Origin: Herbidospora solisilvae
Lineage (GTDB): Bacteria > Actinomycetota > Actinomycetes > Streptosporangiales > Streptosporangiaceae
DNA: 64,000 nt
NCBI RefSeq assembly: GCF_009901565.1
Contig: NZ_WXEW01000004.1
Coordinates: 496,001-560,000 of the forward strand
Reading direction: 5' to 3'
Of the stretch, positions 37,255 through 45,824 are shown in pieces (position 1 is the first letter of the stretch; each line of letters begins with the position of its first letter). The position numbers and the translations under genes are program-made. Below the pieces are notes generated by a model, which had not been told where the DNA came from, ran no database searches, and was given only the letters and a program-made list of their open reading frames with translations.

Positions 37255-38397
37255 TCAGCTCCAGCGGTCGCGCACGACCTCGCAGGCCGCGATGATCCGG
37301 TCGACGTCGTCGTCGCCGAGCCCCGCGTGCAGCGACAACCTGACCAGCGCACGGTCGCGGGGCGTGGCGGGCGGCGCGAACACCGAGCCGAACACGCCGT
37401 GCTCCTCCAGCAGCTCGCGGACCTCGATGGTGGCCCGTTCCGTCCCCGTCTGGAGCGCCACGATGTGGCTCGCCGAACCCTCCAGGTCGAAGCCGAGCGC
37501 CGCGACCTCGTCGCGCACCCACTCCGACACCTGGTGGAGCCGGTCGCGCCGCCACTCGTCGGTCCGCACGGCCTCCAGCGTCGCCGCCAGGCCCGCCACG
37601 TCGTGCGACAACAACGCCGAGGAGAACACGGCCGGGAAGGACTCCAGCCGGAAGTAGGGCACGAAGGCCGGGTCGGTGGTGGTGACGAACCCGGCCCGCC
37701 CGGCGAAGGCCTTGGAGAGACTGGCGATCCGGAAGTGGACACGGTCGGCCAGGCCCAGCTCGACGACCATCCCGGCGCCCAGCGGACCGGTCGTGCCGAG
37801 CGAGTGCGACTCGTCGACCACGAGCACGCAGCCCGTCTCCTCGGCCAGGTCGCACATCTCCGGCAGGGGGCAGTGGCTGCCGTTCGTGCTGTAGAGGGCC
37901 TCGACCGCGACGATCCCGGGGCCGTGCCGGTCGATCCGCGACCGCAGGTGGTCGAGGTCGTTGTGCCGGAACACACGCAGCGGCGCGCCCGCCAGCCGCG
38001 CCCCGGCGGCGAGGGACATGTGGGCGATCTGGTCGACGTACACGGGGGTGTGCGCGTCGGCGATCGCCTGCAGGAGGCCCAGGTTCGCGTCCCATCCCGA
38101 CTGGCAGAGCACCCCGGCGGGCGCGTGCATGTGGGCGGCCAGATCCCGTTCCAGGACGAGCTGGGCGTGGCCGCCTTGGACGTACCCGTCGGCCAGGCTG
38201 TCGGCGATGCGTTTGACGACCCGGTCGTCACCGGCCAGGGCCAGGTAGTCGTTGCTGTTGACCAGGACGTCGTCCGCCTCCGGCGCCCGTCCGAAGAGGA
38301 GCTCCCGGCCACCCCACTCCCCGGCCACCCTGACCTCGTGGAACCGTTCGACCCGGGCCCGGACACGAGCGGCGGCGGGCTGGGAAGACGTGGTCAT
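37255..38397 (-). CDS. CqsA-like alpha-hydroxyketone/aminoketone autoinducer synthase homologue
   Basis: This 380-residue PLP enzyme belongs to the alpha-oxoamine synthase group (KAPA, ALA, KBL synthases). Within that group it is strongly CqsA-like: SNDYLALA near 48, CQSGWDANLGLLQ near 98, VYVDQIAHMSLAAGARLAGA, HNDLDHLR, RHGPGIVAVEALYST, VVDESHSLGTTGPLGAG, ASLSKAFAGRAG (Schiff-base Lys 229), FPAVFSSALL, and HGVFGSVFAPPATPRD..VRLSLHA. Vibrio CqsA (389 residues) joins decanoyl-CoA to an aminobutyrate- or SAM-derived unit to make the CAI-1 signal. The start at 38397 gives a matching N-terminus. No CqsS-type receptor is nearby. 8-amino-7-oxononanoate synthase is the alternative, but no biotin genes adjoin. 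Confidence 0.82.
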   Translation of the reverse strand: MTTSSQPAAARVRARVERFHEVRVAGEWGGRELLFGRAPEADDVLVNSNDYLALAGDDRVVKRIADSLADGYVQGGHAQLVLERDLAAHMHAPAGVLCQSGWDANLGLLQAIADAHTPVYVDQIAHMSLAAGARLAGAPLRVFRHNDLDHLRSRIDRHGPGIVAVEALYSTNGSHCPLPEMCDLAEETGCVLVVDESHSLGTTGPLGAGMVVELGLADRVHFRIASLSKAFAGRAGFVTTTDPAFVPYFRLESFPAVFSSALLSHDVAGLAATLEAVRTDEWRRDRLHQVSEWVRDEVAALGFDLEGSASHIVALQTGTERATIEVRELLEEHGVFGSVFAPPATPRDRALVRLSLHAGLGDDDVDRIIAACEVVRDRWS

Positions 38398-38461
38398 CGC
38401 ACCAAGCTTTCTCTGAGCCGGAAAGTGATCTTTCAACAACACAGAGTGATACAACGCGCCG

Positions 38462-38490
38462 GGTATCGAATGCCACCCGGGACGGGTCAA
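38462..38490 (-). promoter_or_regulatory. Possible promoter of the CqsA-like gene
   Basis: On the minus strand TTGACC (38485-38490) and GATACC (38462-38467) are 17 bases apart, giving a plausible sigma-70-type promoter with a ~58-base leader. A GAAAG-TGAT-CTTTC dyad lies in that leader at 38421-38434. Confidence 0.35.
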
Positions 38491-38512
38491 GATCGCCCCA
38501 GCAAGCACGGAA

Positions 38513-38533
38513 GGCCCGCCTGGCAGGCGGGCC
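38513..38533 (-). terminator. Terminator hairpin after the secreted hydrolase gene
   Basis: GGCCCGCC and GGCGGGCC form a perfect 8-base stem with a TGGCA loop, 14 bases past the hydrolase stop. It separates that gene from the downstream CqsA-like gene on the same strand. Confidence 0.7.
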
Positions 38534-38547
38534 CTCACGGCCGGGCG

Positions 38548-39345
38548 TCAGCGCGCGGCGGCCTTGACGATCAGCGAGGTCACCGTGTCCGGGTGGCTCA
38601 TCATCGGCACGTGCGAGCTGTTGATCTCGACGATGACACCCTTGGCCCGCTTGGCCATCGCCCGCTCCGCCACCGTCGGGATGATGTTGTCCTGCTTGGC
38701 GACCACGAAGTAGCTCGGAATCGTCTTCCAGGCCGCCGGCCCCGACGCGGTCACCAGCGCCCCCAGCGCACCCGGCCGCTGCGTCGCCGCCATCACCGCG
38801 GTGACGCCGCGGGGCAGGTCCTGGGCGAACAGCCGGTGGAAGTGCGCCGGGTCGATGTAGGCGTCCTGGTCGCCGCCCTGCGCGCCGGGGAAGGGCTTGA
38901 CCTTCAGATGGTTGGTGACCTCGGTCTCGCCTCCGGCCAGGTGGTTCGCGTCGGACACGCTCTCGCCCTCGTCGAGCGCGTAGGCGGCGACGTACACCAG
39001 CGACTTCACGTTCGGGTTGCCGGTGGCGGCGTTGGAGATGACGGCCCCGCCGTAGGAGTGCCCGACGAGGACGACCGGCCCCTCGATCGTCGACAGGAAC
39101 AGGCGCAGGTACTCCCCGTCGGCCACCGGCCCCCGCAGCGGGTTGGAGAAGGCGATCACCGGATAGCCCTTGGCGATCAGCCGCCCGGCCACGTCGTTCC
39201 AGCCACTGGAGTCGGCGAAGGCCCCGTGGACCAGCACGATCGTGGGCTTCGGTTTGGGCGTGACGACGGCCTGCGCGGGGGCGGCGAAGGTCAGGCCGGC
39301 CAAGAGGAAGGCGGCCATGAGCGATTTCAACAAGCGGGACATCAT
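38548..39345 (-). CDS. Secreted alpha/beta hydrolase
   Basis: This 265-residue protein has a Sec signal peptide (1-26, ending APAQA). The hydrolase fold includes VLVHGAFADSSGW, nucleophile elbow GHSYGG, and a late His in INSSHVPMMSHP. Actinobacterial members are usually annotated as alpha/beta hydrolases or salicylate-esterase-like. The AAGGAG site is only one base from the first ATG (39345) and four from the second (39342), so the second may be the real start. Substrate unknown. Confidence 0.88.
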   Translation of the reverse strand: MMSRLLKSLMAAFLLAGLTFAAPAQAVVTPKPKPTIVLVHGAFADSSGWNDVAGRLIAKGYPVIAFSNPLRGPVADGEYLRLFLSTIEGPVVLVGHSYGGAVISNAATGNPNVKSLVYVAAYALDEGESVSDANHLAGGETEVTNHLKVKPFPGAQGGDQDAYIDPAHFHRLFAQDLPRGVTAVMAATQRPGALGALVTASGPAAWKTIPSYFVVAKQDNIIPTVAERAMAKRAKGVIVEINSSHVPMMSHPDTVTSLIVKAAAR

Positions 39346-39885
39346 GCTCCTTGGGTCGTGATGACCCGCTCATCGTCAGCCGGACTACGGGGACGGCGAA
39401 TCAGGTGGTCTTCGTAGTCTTTGTACGAAATCTGCGGAGCCCGCCACGCGCCCCCTTCACTCGGCCACGGTCACTCGGGTGGATGGGTGGGCGGAGCCGT
39501 AACGAAAGAAGAGCCCTCTCACCAGCGACGACGCACACCATGAGCGGCCGGGGACCACGACGGCGAGCAGCTCTTGCGGAGCGGAACCAGCACGAAGCCA
39601 CGAACCGAGGCCCTAAGTTCGCCTGAGCCCATGTCCAGCGGCTCAGGTCTCCCACTTCACGAACTGAGACCCTCGCGCTCAGCCGGGCTGAGTACCTCGC
39701 CGACTGAGGACTTCCGGATTCGCCGGGCCGATGACTCGCATGTTCTACCTCACCGGCTCAGCCGGGGTCGACGCCCCAACGGTTCCGCATTACGGATGCC
39801 TTCAGCTCCGTCTGGCGGGCGCCGCACCGGGTCGGAAACTGAAACCTTCAGTCGGCGCGCACTCAGCCGCCGGTCGCCCCTCGGG
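39346..39885. other. 540-base intergenic region rich in CTGAG/CTCAG words
   Basis: No gene is supported here. The stretch from about 39620 to 39880 carries many CTGAG or CTCAG words, including the near-palindrome CTCAGCCGGGCTGAG at 39678-39692. The short frames present have no family resemblance. It contains the promoter of the secreted hydrolase and the end of rny. Confidence 0.5.
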
Positions 39886-41532
39886 TCAGCGGGCGAACTC
39901 GGTCGCCCTCGACTCCCTGACCACCGTGATGCGGATCTGGCCCGGGTAGGTCAGTTCCTCCTCGACCTGCTTGGCCACGTCGCGGGCGATGACCTGGGCC
40001 TGGATGTCGTCGACGTTGTCGGGGCGGACCATCACGCGGATCTCGCGGCCCGCCTGCATGGCGAAGACCTTCTCCACGCCCTCGTGGGCCTGGGCGATCT
40101 CCTCCAGCCGCTCCAGGCGCTTCACGTAGGCCTCCAGGCTCTCCCGCCGCGCCCCTGGGCGGCTGCCGCTGATCGCGTCGGCGGCCTGGGTGAGAACCGC
40201 TTCGACGGTGCGCACCTCGACCTCGTTGTGGTGCGCCTCGATGGCGTGGACGACGTCGTCGTGCTCGCCGTAGCGGCGCGCGATCTCGGCTCCGATGAGG
40301 GCGTGGCTGCCCTCGACCTCGTGGGTGAGGGCCTTGCCGATGTCGTGGAGCAGCGCGCAGCGCTTGACGAGGTCGCGGTCGAGGCGCAGCTCGGAGGCCA
40401 TGATGCCGGCGATGTGGGCCGACTCGATGAGGTGCTTGAGCACGTTCTGGCCGTAGGAGGTGCGGTAGCGCAACTGCCCGAGGAGGGTGATCAGCTCGGG
40501 GTGCATCTCGGTGATGCCGAGTTCGACGAGGGCGTCCTCACCGGCGCGTACACACAGGTCCCGGACCTCCGCGCGGCTGCGCTCGTAGGCCTCTTCGATG
40601 CGCTGCGGGTGGATGCGCCCGTCGAGGACCAGCTTCTCGAGCGTCAGCCGGGCGGTCTCGCGGCGCACCGGATCGAAACACGACAGCAGCACCGCCTCGG
40701 GCGTGTCATCGATGATCAGGTTCACCCCGGTCGTCGACTCGAAGGCCCGGATGTTGCGGCCCTCGCGCCCGATGATGCGCCCCTTCATCTCGTCACCGGG
40801 CAGGTGCAGCACGCTGACGACCGACTCGGCCGTCTGCTCCGTCGCGACCCGCTGCACCGCCAGCGTCACGATCTTGCAGGCCCGCTTCTCGCCCTCCTTG
40901 CGGGCGTCGCTCTCGATCTCGCGGACGATCAGCGCCGCCTCGCGCTTCGCCTGGTTCTCGATCTCCTTGACGAGCTCGCCCTTGGCCTGGTCGGCGGTCA
41001 GCCCCGCCAGCCGTTCGAGGATCTCCCGCCGCTGCTCCCCCAGCTTGTCGAGCTCGGCCCGCCGATCGGCCAGCTCGGTCTCGGTCTCGGCCAGCCTCCC
41101 GGCCCGCTCGATGTGCGCGCGCCCCTCTTCGTCGAGCCGCCGCTCCCGCTCCGCCAGCCGGCTCTCCCGCCGTTCGAGGTCGGCCCGCAGCTCCTTGAGC
41201 TCGTTCTTCAGGACGCGCGCCTCCTCCTCGACCTCCCGCCGCATCAGCGCCGCCCCCTCGACGAGCGCCTCGGACCTCCGGATGATCTCCCCGGCGTCGT
41301 TCTCGGCCTTGTCGCGGATCTCCGCCGCCTCTTCGCGCGCCCTCTCCAGCTCCTTCTCCCGGAGGCTCTCGCTGAGCTCCGAGCGGATCTGGTCAAGCTG
41401 CTCCTGACTCGGACCGAGCTCTTTCGGGGCGGTACGCCGGAGCAAAATGATCAGGAGGGCCGCAATCGCCGCGAAGGCAAGCAGCAGCACCGCCACTGCC
41501 AGCACGATCACGATCGTCATGTCCACGCGCAC
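39886..41532 (-). CDS. rny: Ribonuclease Y
   Basis: This 548-residue membrane-anchored endoribonuclease initiates mRNA decay. One N-terminal transmembrane helix (about 6-31) is followed by a long charged coiled coil (about 40-215) and a KH domain with IIGREGRNIRAFE. The HD domain carries LLHDIGKALTHE and the EAHHNEVE metal site. GTG 41532 follows GAAGGGG; the ATG four codons later is an alternative. It is the usual actinobacterial neighbour between miaB and recX. Confidence 0.95.
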   Translation of the reverse strand: MRVDMTIVIVLAVAVLLLAFAAIAALLIILLRRTAPKELGPSQEQLDQIRSELSESLREKELERAREEAAEIRDKAENDAGEIIRRSEALVEGAALMRREVEEEARVLKNELKELRADLERRESRLAERERRLDEEGRAHIERAGRLAETETELADRRAELDKLGEQRREILERLAGLTADQAKGELVKEIENQAKREAALIVREIESDARKEGEKRACKIVTLAVQRVATEQTAESVVSVLHLPGDEMKGRIIGREGRNIRAFESTTGVNLIIDDTPEAVLLSCFDPVRRETARLTLEKLVLDGRIHPQRIEEAYERSRAEVRDLCVRAGEDALVELGITEMHPELITLLGQLRYRTSYGQNVLKHLIESAHIAGIMASELRLDRDLVKRCALLHDIGKALTHEVEGSHALIGAEIARRYGEHDDVVHAIEAHHNEVEVRTVEAVLTQAADAISGSRPGARRESLEAYVKRLERLEEIAQAHEGVEKVFAMQAGREIRVMVRPDNVDDIQAQVIARDVAKQVEEELTYPGQIRITVVRESRATEFAR

Positions 41533-42405
41533 CCACCCCTTCTAGCGTCAAGCCGACAAGGGGTCACCAGCACAGCACGAAGAGACCTGGTGGCACCACC
41601 AGGGCATATATTCGTACCCCGAAACGATCGGGGCCGTGGTTCACCGTTATGGCAATCCGCGCTGCGCGGAGTAACTCCTCACTGCGGTCGAGGTTAAGCG
41701 TCATTCGGGTAACGAGCAAGCAAAGACGCGGCAGGTGGCGAGTTTTTCTCGATCATCATTTCCCGGTTTCCGGACGAGCCGGACGGGGCACCCGATGACG
41801 GAACGGGTTTGATCCATTTCGGTACGTCATGAGCGATGCGCCTTGGATGCCGCGAAGACGGCGGTATGACGAGGGCCTAGACGGGGCCAGGAAATGCGAT
41901 CAGGATCATTTCAGCACGGGGGCGGTCATACTCGGCGTCAAGACACGCGGGGACCGGATGCGCCCAGACACCCCGAACGGGACGAGCTGACTGCGCTCGG
42001 CCGCGAGGCACCATGGCTCCCAACGCCAGACCCGGTCACAGGGGCTCACCACAGGGGCCGACGGCAAGAACGGACCGCGGGAACCGACCGTCCGCCTCCC
42101 AGCCACCCTCGCCAGCGATCTGATCGAGGACGACCAAGCAGAAAGGCCGATGACTGCCCGAACAGATGAAACAACCACAACAATCGACCATCCGCTTCCC
42201 TACGGCGCGTACCAGCGGTCTGGTCGAGCGCAGCAACAGGGCGGAACAGCCGACCGGCTGGCCGAACAGACCAAACCCGATAGAACTAGCCGCAGGAACC
42301 GACCGCGGAGAGCGCGTAAAGGGCACAGGAGCCAGAGGCATAGCGAACGGATTGGGCGGCCGGTTCGCCAGGGCGCGGAGACCACGCCGGGCCCGCACCG
42401 AGACC
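41533..42405. other. Long intergenic region between recX and rny with two hairpins
   Basis: No convincing coding frame is found in these ~870 bases. Two strong dyads lie close to rny: CCTGGTGG/CCACCAGG (41586-41603) and CCCCGA/TCGGGG (41617-41633). They could be a terminator pair or rny leader structures. RNase Y genes in other bacteria can be autoregulated through their leader, so a control role is possible. Confidence 0.5.
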
Positions 42406-44106
42406 TCACGGAGAATCCAGGTAACCGCCCTCGTCGGACGCCTCCTCCCCCTCGGCTTCCAGTGCCTCCCTGACGATCCGGAACGCCAGCCCCGCCGGAT
42501 AGCCCTTCCGCGCGAGCATGCCGACCAGCTTGCGCGTCCGGGCGCGTGGATCGGCGCCCCTGGTCGAGCCCAGCTTCCGGGCGACGAGCCGCCGGGCCGT
42601 CTCGACCTCCTCGTCGGGATCGAGTTGCTCGACGGCCTCCTTGACCATCTCCTCCTCGACCCCGCGATGCCGCAGCTCCTGCGCCAGCGCGCGGCGCGCG
42701 AGCCCTCGCCCGTGGTGGCGCGAGCTCACCCACATGGCGGCGAACGCCTGGTCGTCGATCAGCCCGACCTCGGAGAACCGTTCGAGAACCCGGTCGGCCA
42801 CCTCGGCAGGGATCTCCCGCTTCAGCAAGGCCTCGGCGAGCTGGGCCCGTGTCCGAGGGGCGAGGGTCAGCAGCCGTAGACAGATCCCGCGCGCCCGCGC
42901 TTCAGGATCGGAACTCTGCTCCTCGGAGAACGGCCCCCGCCGCTTCGACCGACCCCGGGAACCGCCGTCACCGAAGCCGCCTCCTCCGCCATCAACACTG
43001 GAGCCACCGGAACCAAAAGCGCCGCCACCACCGGAGTCGCCATCGCCGAAACCACCGCCGACGCCACCACCGGAGTCACCGCCACCAAAACCCCTGCGAA
43101 CGCCGCCACGAGAGCCGCGGCCACCGAAACCGTCGGCAACGCCGCCGCCGACTCCGTTGCTCCCGAAGAGCCCATCGCCTTCGACAGAGTCGCCGCCGTT
43201 GAAGTCGTCACGGCGTGGGGCACGCCGGCCTCCTCTGCCGGTCTTGGACCGGCGCCCACGTCGGCCACGCCCGGAGGGTTCCTCATCCGGCAGGCCACCC
43301 CAGTCAAGTGGATTGGGGTGATCTTCCGAGATCGCGCGGGAATCCGAAGAGCCCGCCACGCCATCGCGCCCTTCACCACCGGGGAACGGATCCGCATGAT
43401 GCGGCCCACCCGATTGGCCTACTTCCCTGGAAGACGCGCGCGACGACTCTCCCCGTTGCTCCTCGTCACCGGGCAGGCCACCGACACGGCGCTCCCGACT
43501 GCGGCCAGAAACCTCAGCCCTGGAGTCGCCGGACACTGATCCGCCGCCCTCAGGCGATCGGCCGAATCCCCCACGCTCTTGTTCTTGGTCATCCGGAGAC
43601 TCGCGGCGGCCGGAAACCGAGGCACTCCGCCCGTTCTCATCGGAAGCCGAGTCGTCGGGCCCATCCCCGGCCGGATCGTCGCCGAACGCGCCACCCGGCC
43701 GTACCCTGCCGTCTCCCTGTACCGTCTCCAGGCCGGTCTCCGACCACGCCGAGCCGTCTGGCCCATCCCCGGCCGGATCGTCGCCGAACGCGCCGCCCGG
43801 CCGCACCCCGCCATCGCGGCGCACCCTCTCCAGGCCGGTCTCCGACCATGCTGAGCCGTCAGGCTCATCCACGGTCGGATCGTCGCCGAACGCGCCGCCC
43901 GGCCATGACCCGCCGTCTCCCCGTACCGCCTCCAGGTCGATCTCCGACCACGCCGAACCACCCGACGTCCACTCGGAGCGCGAATCCGGGAAGCCCCAGC
44001 CCGCCGGCTCGGACTCGCGCTCGTCGGACCATCGGTCGTCGTCATACGGCCACCCGGGGCGGCCCCAGGCGCCCCGGTCGTCGTCCCAGGAGTCGGAAGG
44101 TCGCAC
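42406..44106 (-). CDS. recX: RecX regulatory protein with ~390-residue repeat-rich N-terminal extension
   Basis: The last ~170 residues are a normal RecX (ICLRLLTLAPRTRAQLAEALLKREIP; VGLIDDQAFAAMWVSSRHHGRGLARRALAQELRHRGV; ARKLGS; RKLVGMLARKGYP), a RecA modulator. The first ~390 residues are unusual: an acidic Trp/Asp-rich start, three tandem 34-residue repeats (49-150), a charged middle, and a Gly-rich run (about 300-390). The ATG at 44106 is eight bases after the recA stop, which supports translation from this start. A shorter RecX from an internal start cannot be excluded. The extension is predicted disordered. Confidence 0.85.
   Translation of the reverse strand: MRPSDSWDDDRGAWGRPGWPYDDDRWSDERESEPAGWGFPDSRSEWTSGGSAWSEIDLEAVRGDGGSWPGGAFGDDPTVDEPDGSAWSETGLERVRRDGGVRPGGAFGDDPAGDGPDGSAWSETGLETVQGDGRVRPGGAFGDDPAGDGPDDSASDENGRSASVSGRRESPDDQEQERGGFGRSPEGGGSVSGDSRAEVSGRSRERRVGGLPGDEEQRGESSRASSREVGQSGGPHHADPFPGGEGRDGVAGSSDSRAISEDHPNPLDWGGLPDEEPSGRGRRGRRSKTGRGGRRAPRRDDFNGGDSVEGDGLFGSNGVGGGVADGFGGRGSRGGVRRGFGGGDSGGGVGGGFGDGDSGGGGAFGSGGSSVDGGGGGFGDGGSRGRSKRRGPFSEEQSSDPEARARGICLRLLTLAPRTRAQLAEALLKREIPAEVADRVLERFSEVGLIDDQAFAAMWVSSRHHGRGLARRALAQELRHRGVEEEMVKEAVEQLDPDEEVETARRLVARKLGSTRGADPRARTRKLVGMLARKGYPAGLAFRIVREALEAEGEEASDEGGYLDSP
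43657..43962 (-). repeat. Three tandem 102-base coding repeats within recX
   Basis: Three head-to-tail copies, each 102 bases, at 43861-43962, 43759-43860 and 43657-43758, encode variants of the 34-residue unit starting DGSAWSETGLE and ending GGAFGDDPAGDGP. Copies 2 and 3 are nearly identical; copy 1 is more diverged. A fourth, decayed start (DDSAS) follows. The whole number of codons per unit keeps the frame open. Confidence 0.9.
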
Positions 44107-44114
44107 CGGATCGG

Positions 44115-45212
44115 TCAGACGTCACCCGGCTTGGGGGTGGCCGACGCCTTCGAGCCTCGGCCGGTCGGGGCCGGGGCGGCGACGGGGACCGCGGGGGTCT
44201 CGGGAGCGGCGTCGAGGCGGGGGCCGACGCCGAGCTTCTCCTTGATCTTCTTCTCGATCTCGTTGGCGATGTCGGGGTGGTTCTTCAGGAAGTTGCGGGC
44301 GTTCTCCTTGCCCTGGCCGAGCTGGTCGCCCTCGTAGGTGTACCAGGCGCCGGCCTTGCGGACGAAGCCGTGCTCCACGCCCATGTCGATCAGGCCGCCC
44401 TCGCGGCTGATGCCGAAGCCATAGAGGATGTCGAAGTCGGCCGTGCGGAAAGGCGGCGCCATCTTGTTCTTGACGACCTTCACGCGGGTGCGGTTGCCGA
44501 CCGGCTCGGTGCCGTCCTTCAGGGTCTCGATGCGGCGGACGTCGAGGCGGACCGACGCGTAGAACTTCAGCGCCTTACCGCCGGTCGTGGTCTCGGGCGA
44601 GCCGAACATGACGCCGATCTTCTCGCGGAGTTGGTTGATGAAGATGGCGGTGGTGCCGGTGTTGTTGAGGGCGCCGGCGACCTTGCGGAGGGCCTGGGAC
44701 ATCAGGCGGGCCTGGAGACCCACGTGGCTGTCGCCCATCTCGCCCTCGATTTCGGCCTTGGGCACCAGGGCCGCCACCGAGTCGATGACGATGATGTCGA
44801 TCGCGCCGGAGCGGATCAGCATGTCGGCGATCTCCAGGGCCTGCTCACCCGTGTCGGGCTGGGAGACCAGGAGGGCGTCGACGTCGACGCCGAGCTTCTT
44901 GGCGTATTCGGGGTCGAGGGCGTGCTCCGCGTCGATGAACGCGGCGATGCCGCCCTGGCGCTGGGCGTTGGCCACGGCGTGGAGGGCGACGGTGGTCTTA
45001 CCGGAGGACTCGGGGCCGTAGACCTCGACGATCCGGCCGCGGGGGAAGCCGCCGATGCCCAGGGCGACGTCGAGGGCGATCGCGCCGGTCGGGATGACCT
45101 CGACGGGGGCGCGCGCGTCTTCGCCGAGGCGCATGACGGAGCCCTTGCCGAACTGCCGCTCGATCTGGGCGAGGGCGGTCTCGAGGGCCTTGTCGCGGTC
45201 GTTCACTGCCAT
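44115..45212 (-). CDS. recA: Recombinase RecA
   Basis: The 365-residue recombinase has Walker A GPESSGKT (66-73), [53 protein letters not shown] and the C-terminal domain. The tail is Ala/Pro/Thr-rich. No intein is present. It is co-transcribed with recX (8-base gap) and preceded by an SOS box. Confidence 0.98.
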   Translation of the reverse strand: MAVNDRDKALETALAQIERQFGKGSVMRLGEDARAPVEVIPTGAIALDVALGIGGFPRGRIVEVYGPESSGKTTVALHAVANAQRQGGIAAFIDAEHALDPEYAKKLGVDVDALLVSQPDTGEQALEIADMLIRSGAIDIIVIDSVAALVPKAEIEGEMGDSHVGLQARLMSQALRKVAGALNNTGTTAIFINQLREKIGVMFGSPETTTGGKALKFYASVRLDVRRIETLKDGTEPVGNRTRVKVVKNKMAPPFRTADFDILYGFGISREGGLIDMGVEHGFVRKAGAWYTYEGDQLGQGKENARNFLKNHPDIANEIEKKIKEKLGVGPRLDAAPETPAVPVAAPAPTGRGSKASATPKPGDV

Positions 45213-45313
45213 TGGGGTGCCCCCTGTGAGGGTCGTGGGTTGTTCCGGTCAACGGAACGCTATGGGGTGCCACTGACATTTTCTGGAGACGCTGCCTCCA
45301 GGGCGGCAGCACA

Positions 45314-45319
45314 AATATA
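45314..45319 (-). promoter_or_regulatory. Probable -10 of the recA promoter
   Basis: TATATT on the minus strand lies about 100 bases upstream of recA, immediately downstream of the SOS box, so that LexA would block the -35 region. Confidence 0.5.
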
Positions 45320-45320
45320 G

Positions 45321-45336
45321 CCGAACGGCTGTTCGA
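45321..45336. promoter_or_regulatory. LexA (SOS) box of recA
   Basis: CCGAACGGCTGTTCGA matches the actinobacterial/Bacillus SOS consensus (TCGAAC-N4-GTTCGA) with one mismatch. A further TCGAAC half site follows at about 45343. It sits about 110 bases upstream of the recA start, as expected for damage-inducible recA. Confidence 0.85.
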
Positions 45337-45495
45337 TCACACCTCGAACGGGCCATCGGTTCAGGAAAGGGAACCCATCCGGAAGGTCACATTCCCGGGC
45401 ATTGTGATCAGGGTGTTGCCATGCCGTTGACCTGCGGCGATCCTGGAGGAGACGGGCGAATCAGCCAGAAGAACCGCGAGTGAGAAGGCGGCGCC

Positions 45496-45759
45496 GTGTC
45501 GACCGAAAACGAACGCCGTACTCTCCTTGAGGCGCTCGCCGAACGGCTTCCGGGGCGAGGGCTCCAGGGGCGGATGCTCGGCGGGGGCGAGCCCGTGTTG
45601 TGGATCTGGCATCCCCGTACGAACCGGCAGACGATCGTCTTCGCCACCCAGTCGGCCGGGGGGTGGCTGTTCCTCTGGGCGCCCGACGGGAAGGAGGACG
45701 CCGCCGATCCCGACGTCGCCGCCGACACCCTCGGGAAACTGCTCTCTCAGGCCGCTTGA
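45496..45759 (+). CDS. Small conserved hypothetical protein
   Basis: This 87-residue protein starts at a GTG with a GAAGG-type site. It is a compact alpha/beta protein with RTLLEALAERLPGRG, VLWIWHPRTNRQTIVFATQSAGGWLFLWAPDG and a helical end, no cysteines, no signal. The frame has normal codon bias and sits divergent from recA. I do not recognise the family. Confidence 0.65.
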   Translation: MSTENERRTLLEALAERLPGRGLQGRMLGGGEPVLWIWHPRTNRQTIVFATQSAGGWLFLWAPDGKEDAADPDVAADTLGKLLSQAA

Positions 45760-45780
45760 CACCCCTTCTCCACAATTGTG
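45756..45780 (+). promoter_or_regulatory. TTGACA element and CACAATTGTG palindrome upstream of SDR gene
   Basis: TTGACA (45756-45761) is a good -35 candidate, followed by the perfect 10-base palindrome CACAATTGTG (45771-45780) in the spacer. A clear -10 is not seen. A repressor could bind the palindrome to control the SDR gene at 45825. Confidence 0.35.
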
Positions 45781-45824
45781 TGGCACGCTGATCCGTTGAG
45801 CCCCACGCGGTGAGGAGATGACAC

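Noticed and set aside
41533-42405. Several short frames in the recX-rny gap
   Set aside because: None has normal actinomycete third-position GC bias together with a ribosome site and recognisable protein character.
43657-43962. Repeat array considered as a CRISPR
   Set aside because: Units are 102 bases, contiguous, in frame and protein-coding, with no spacers.
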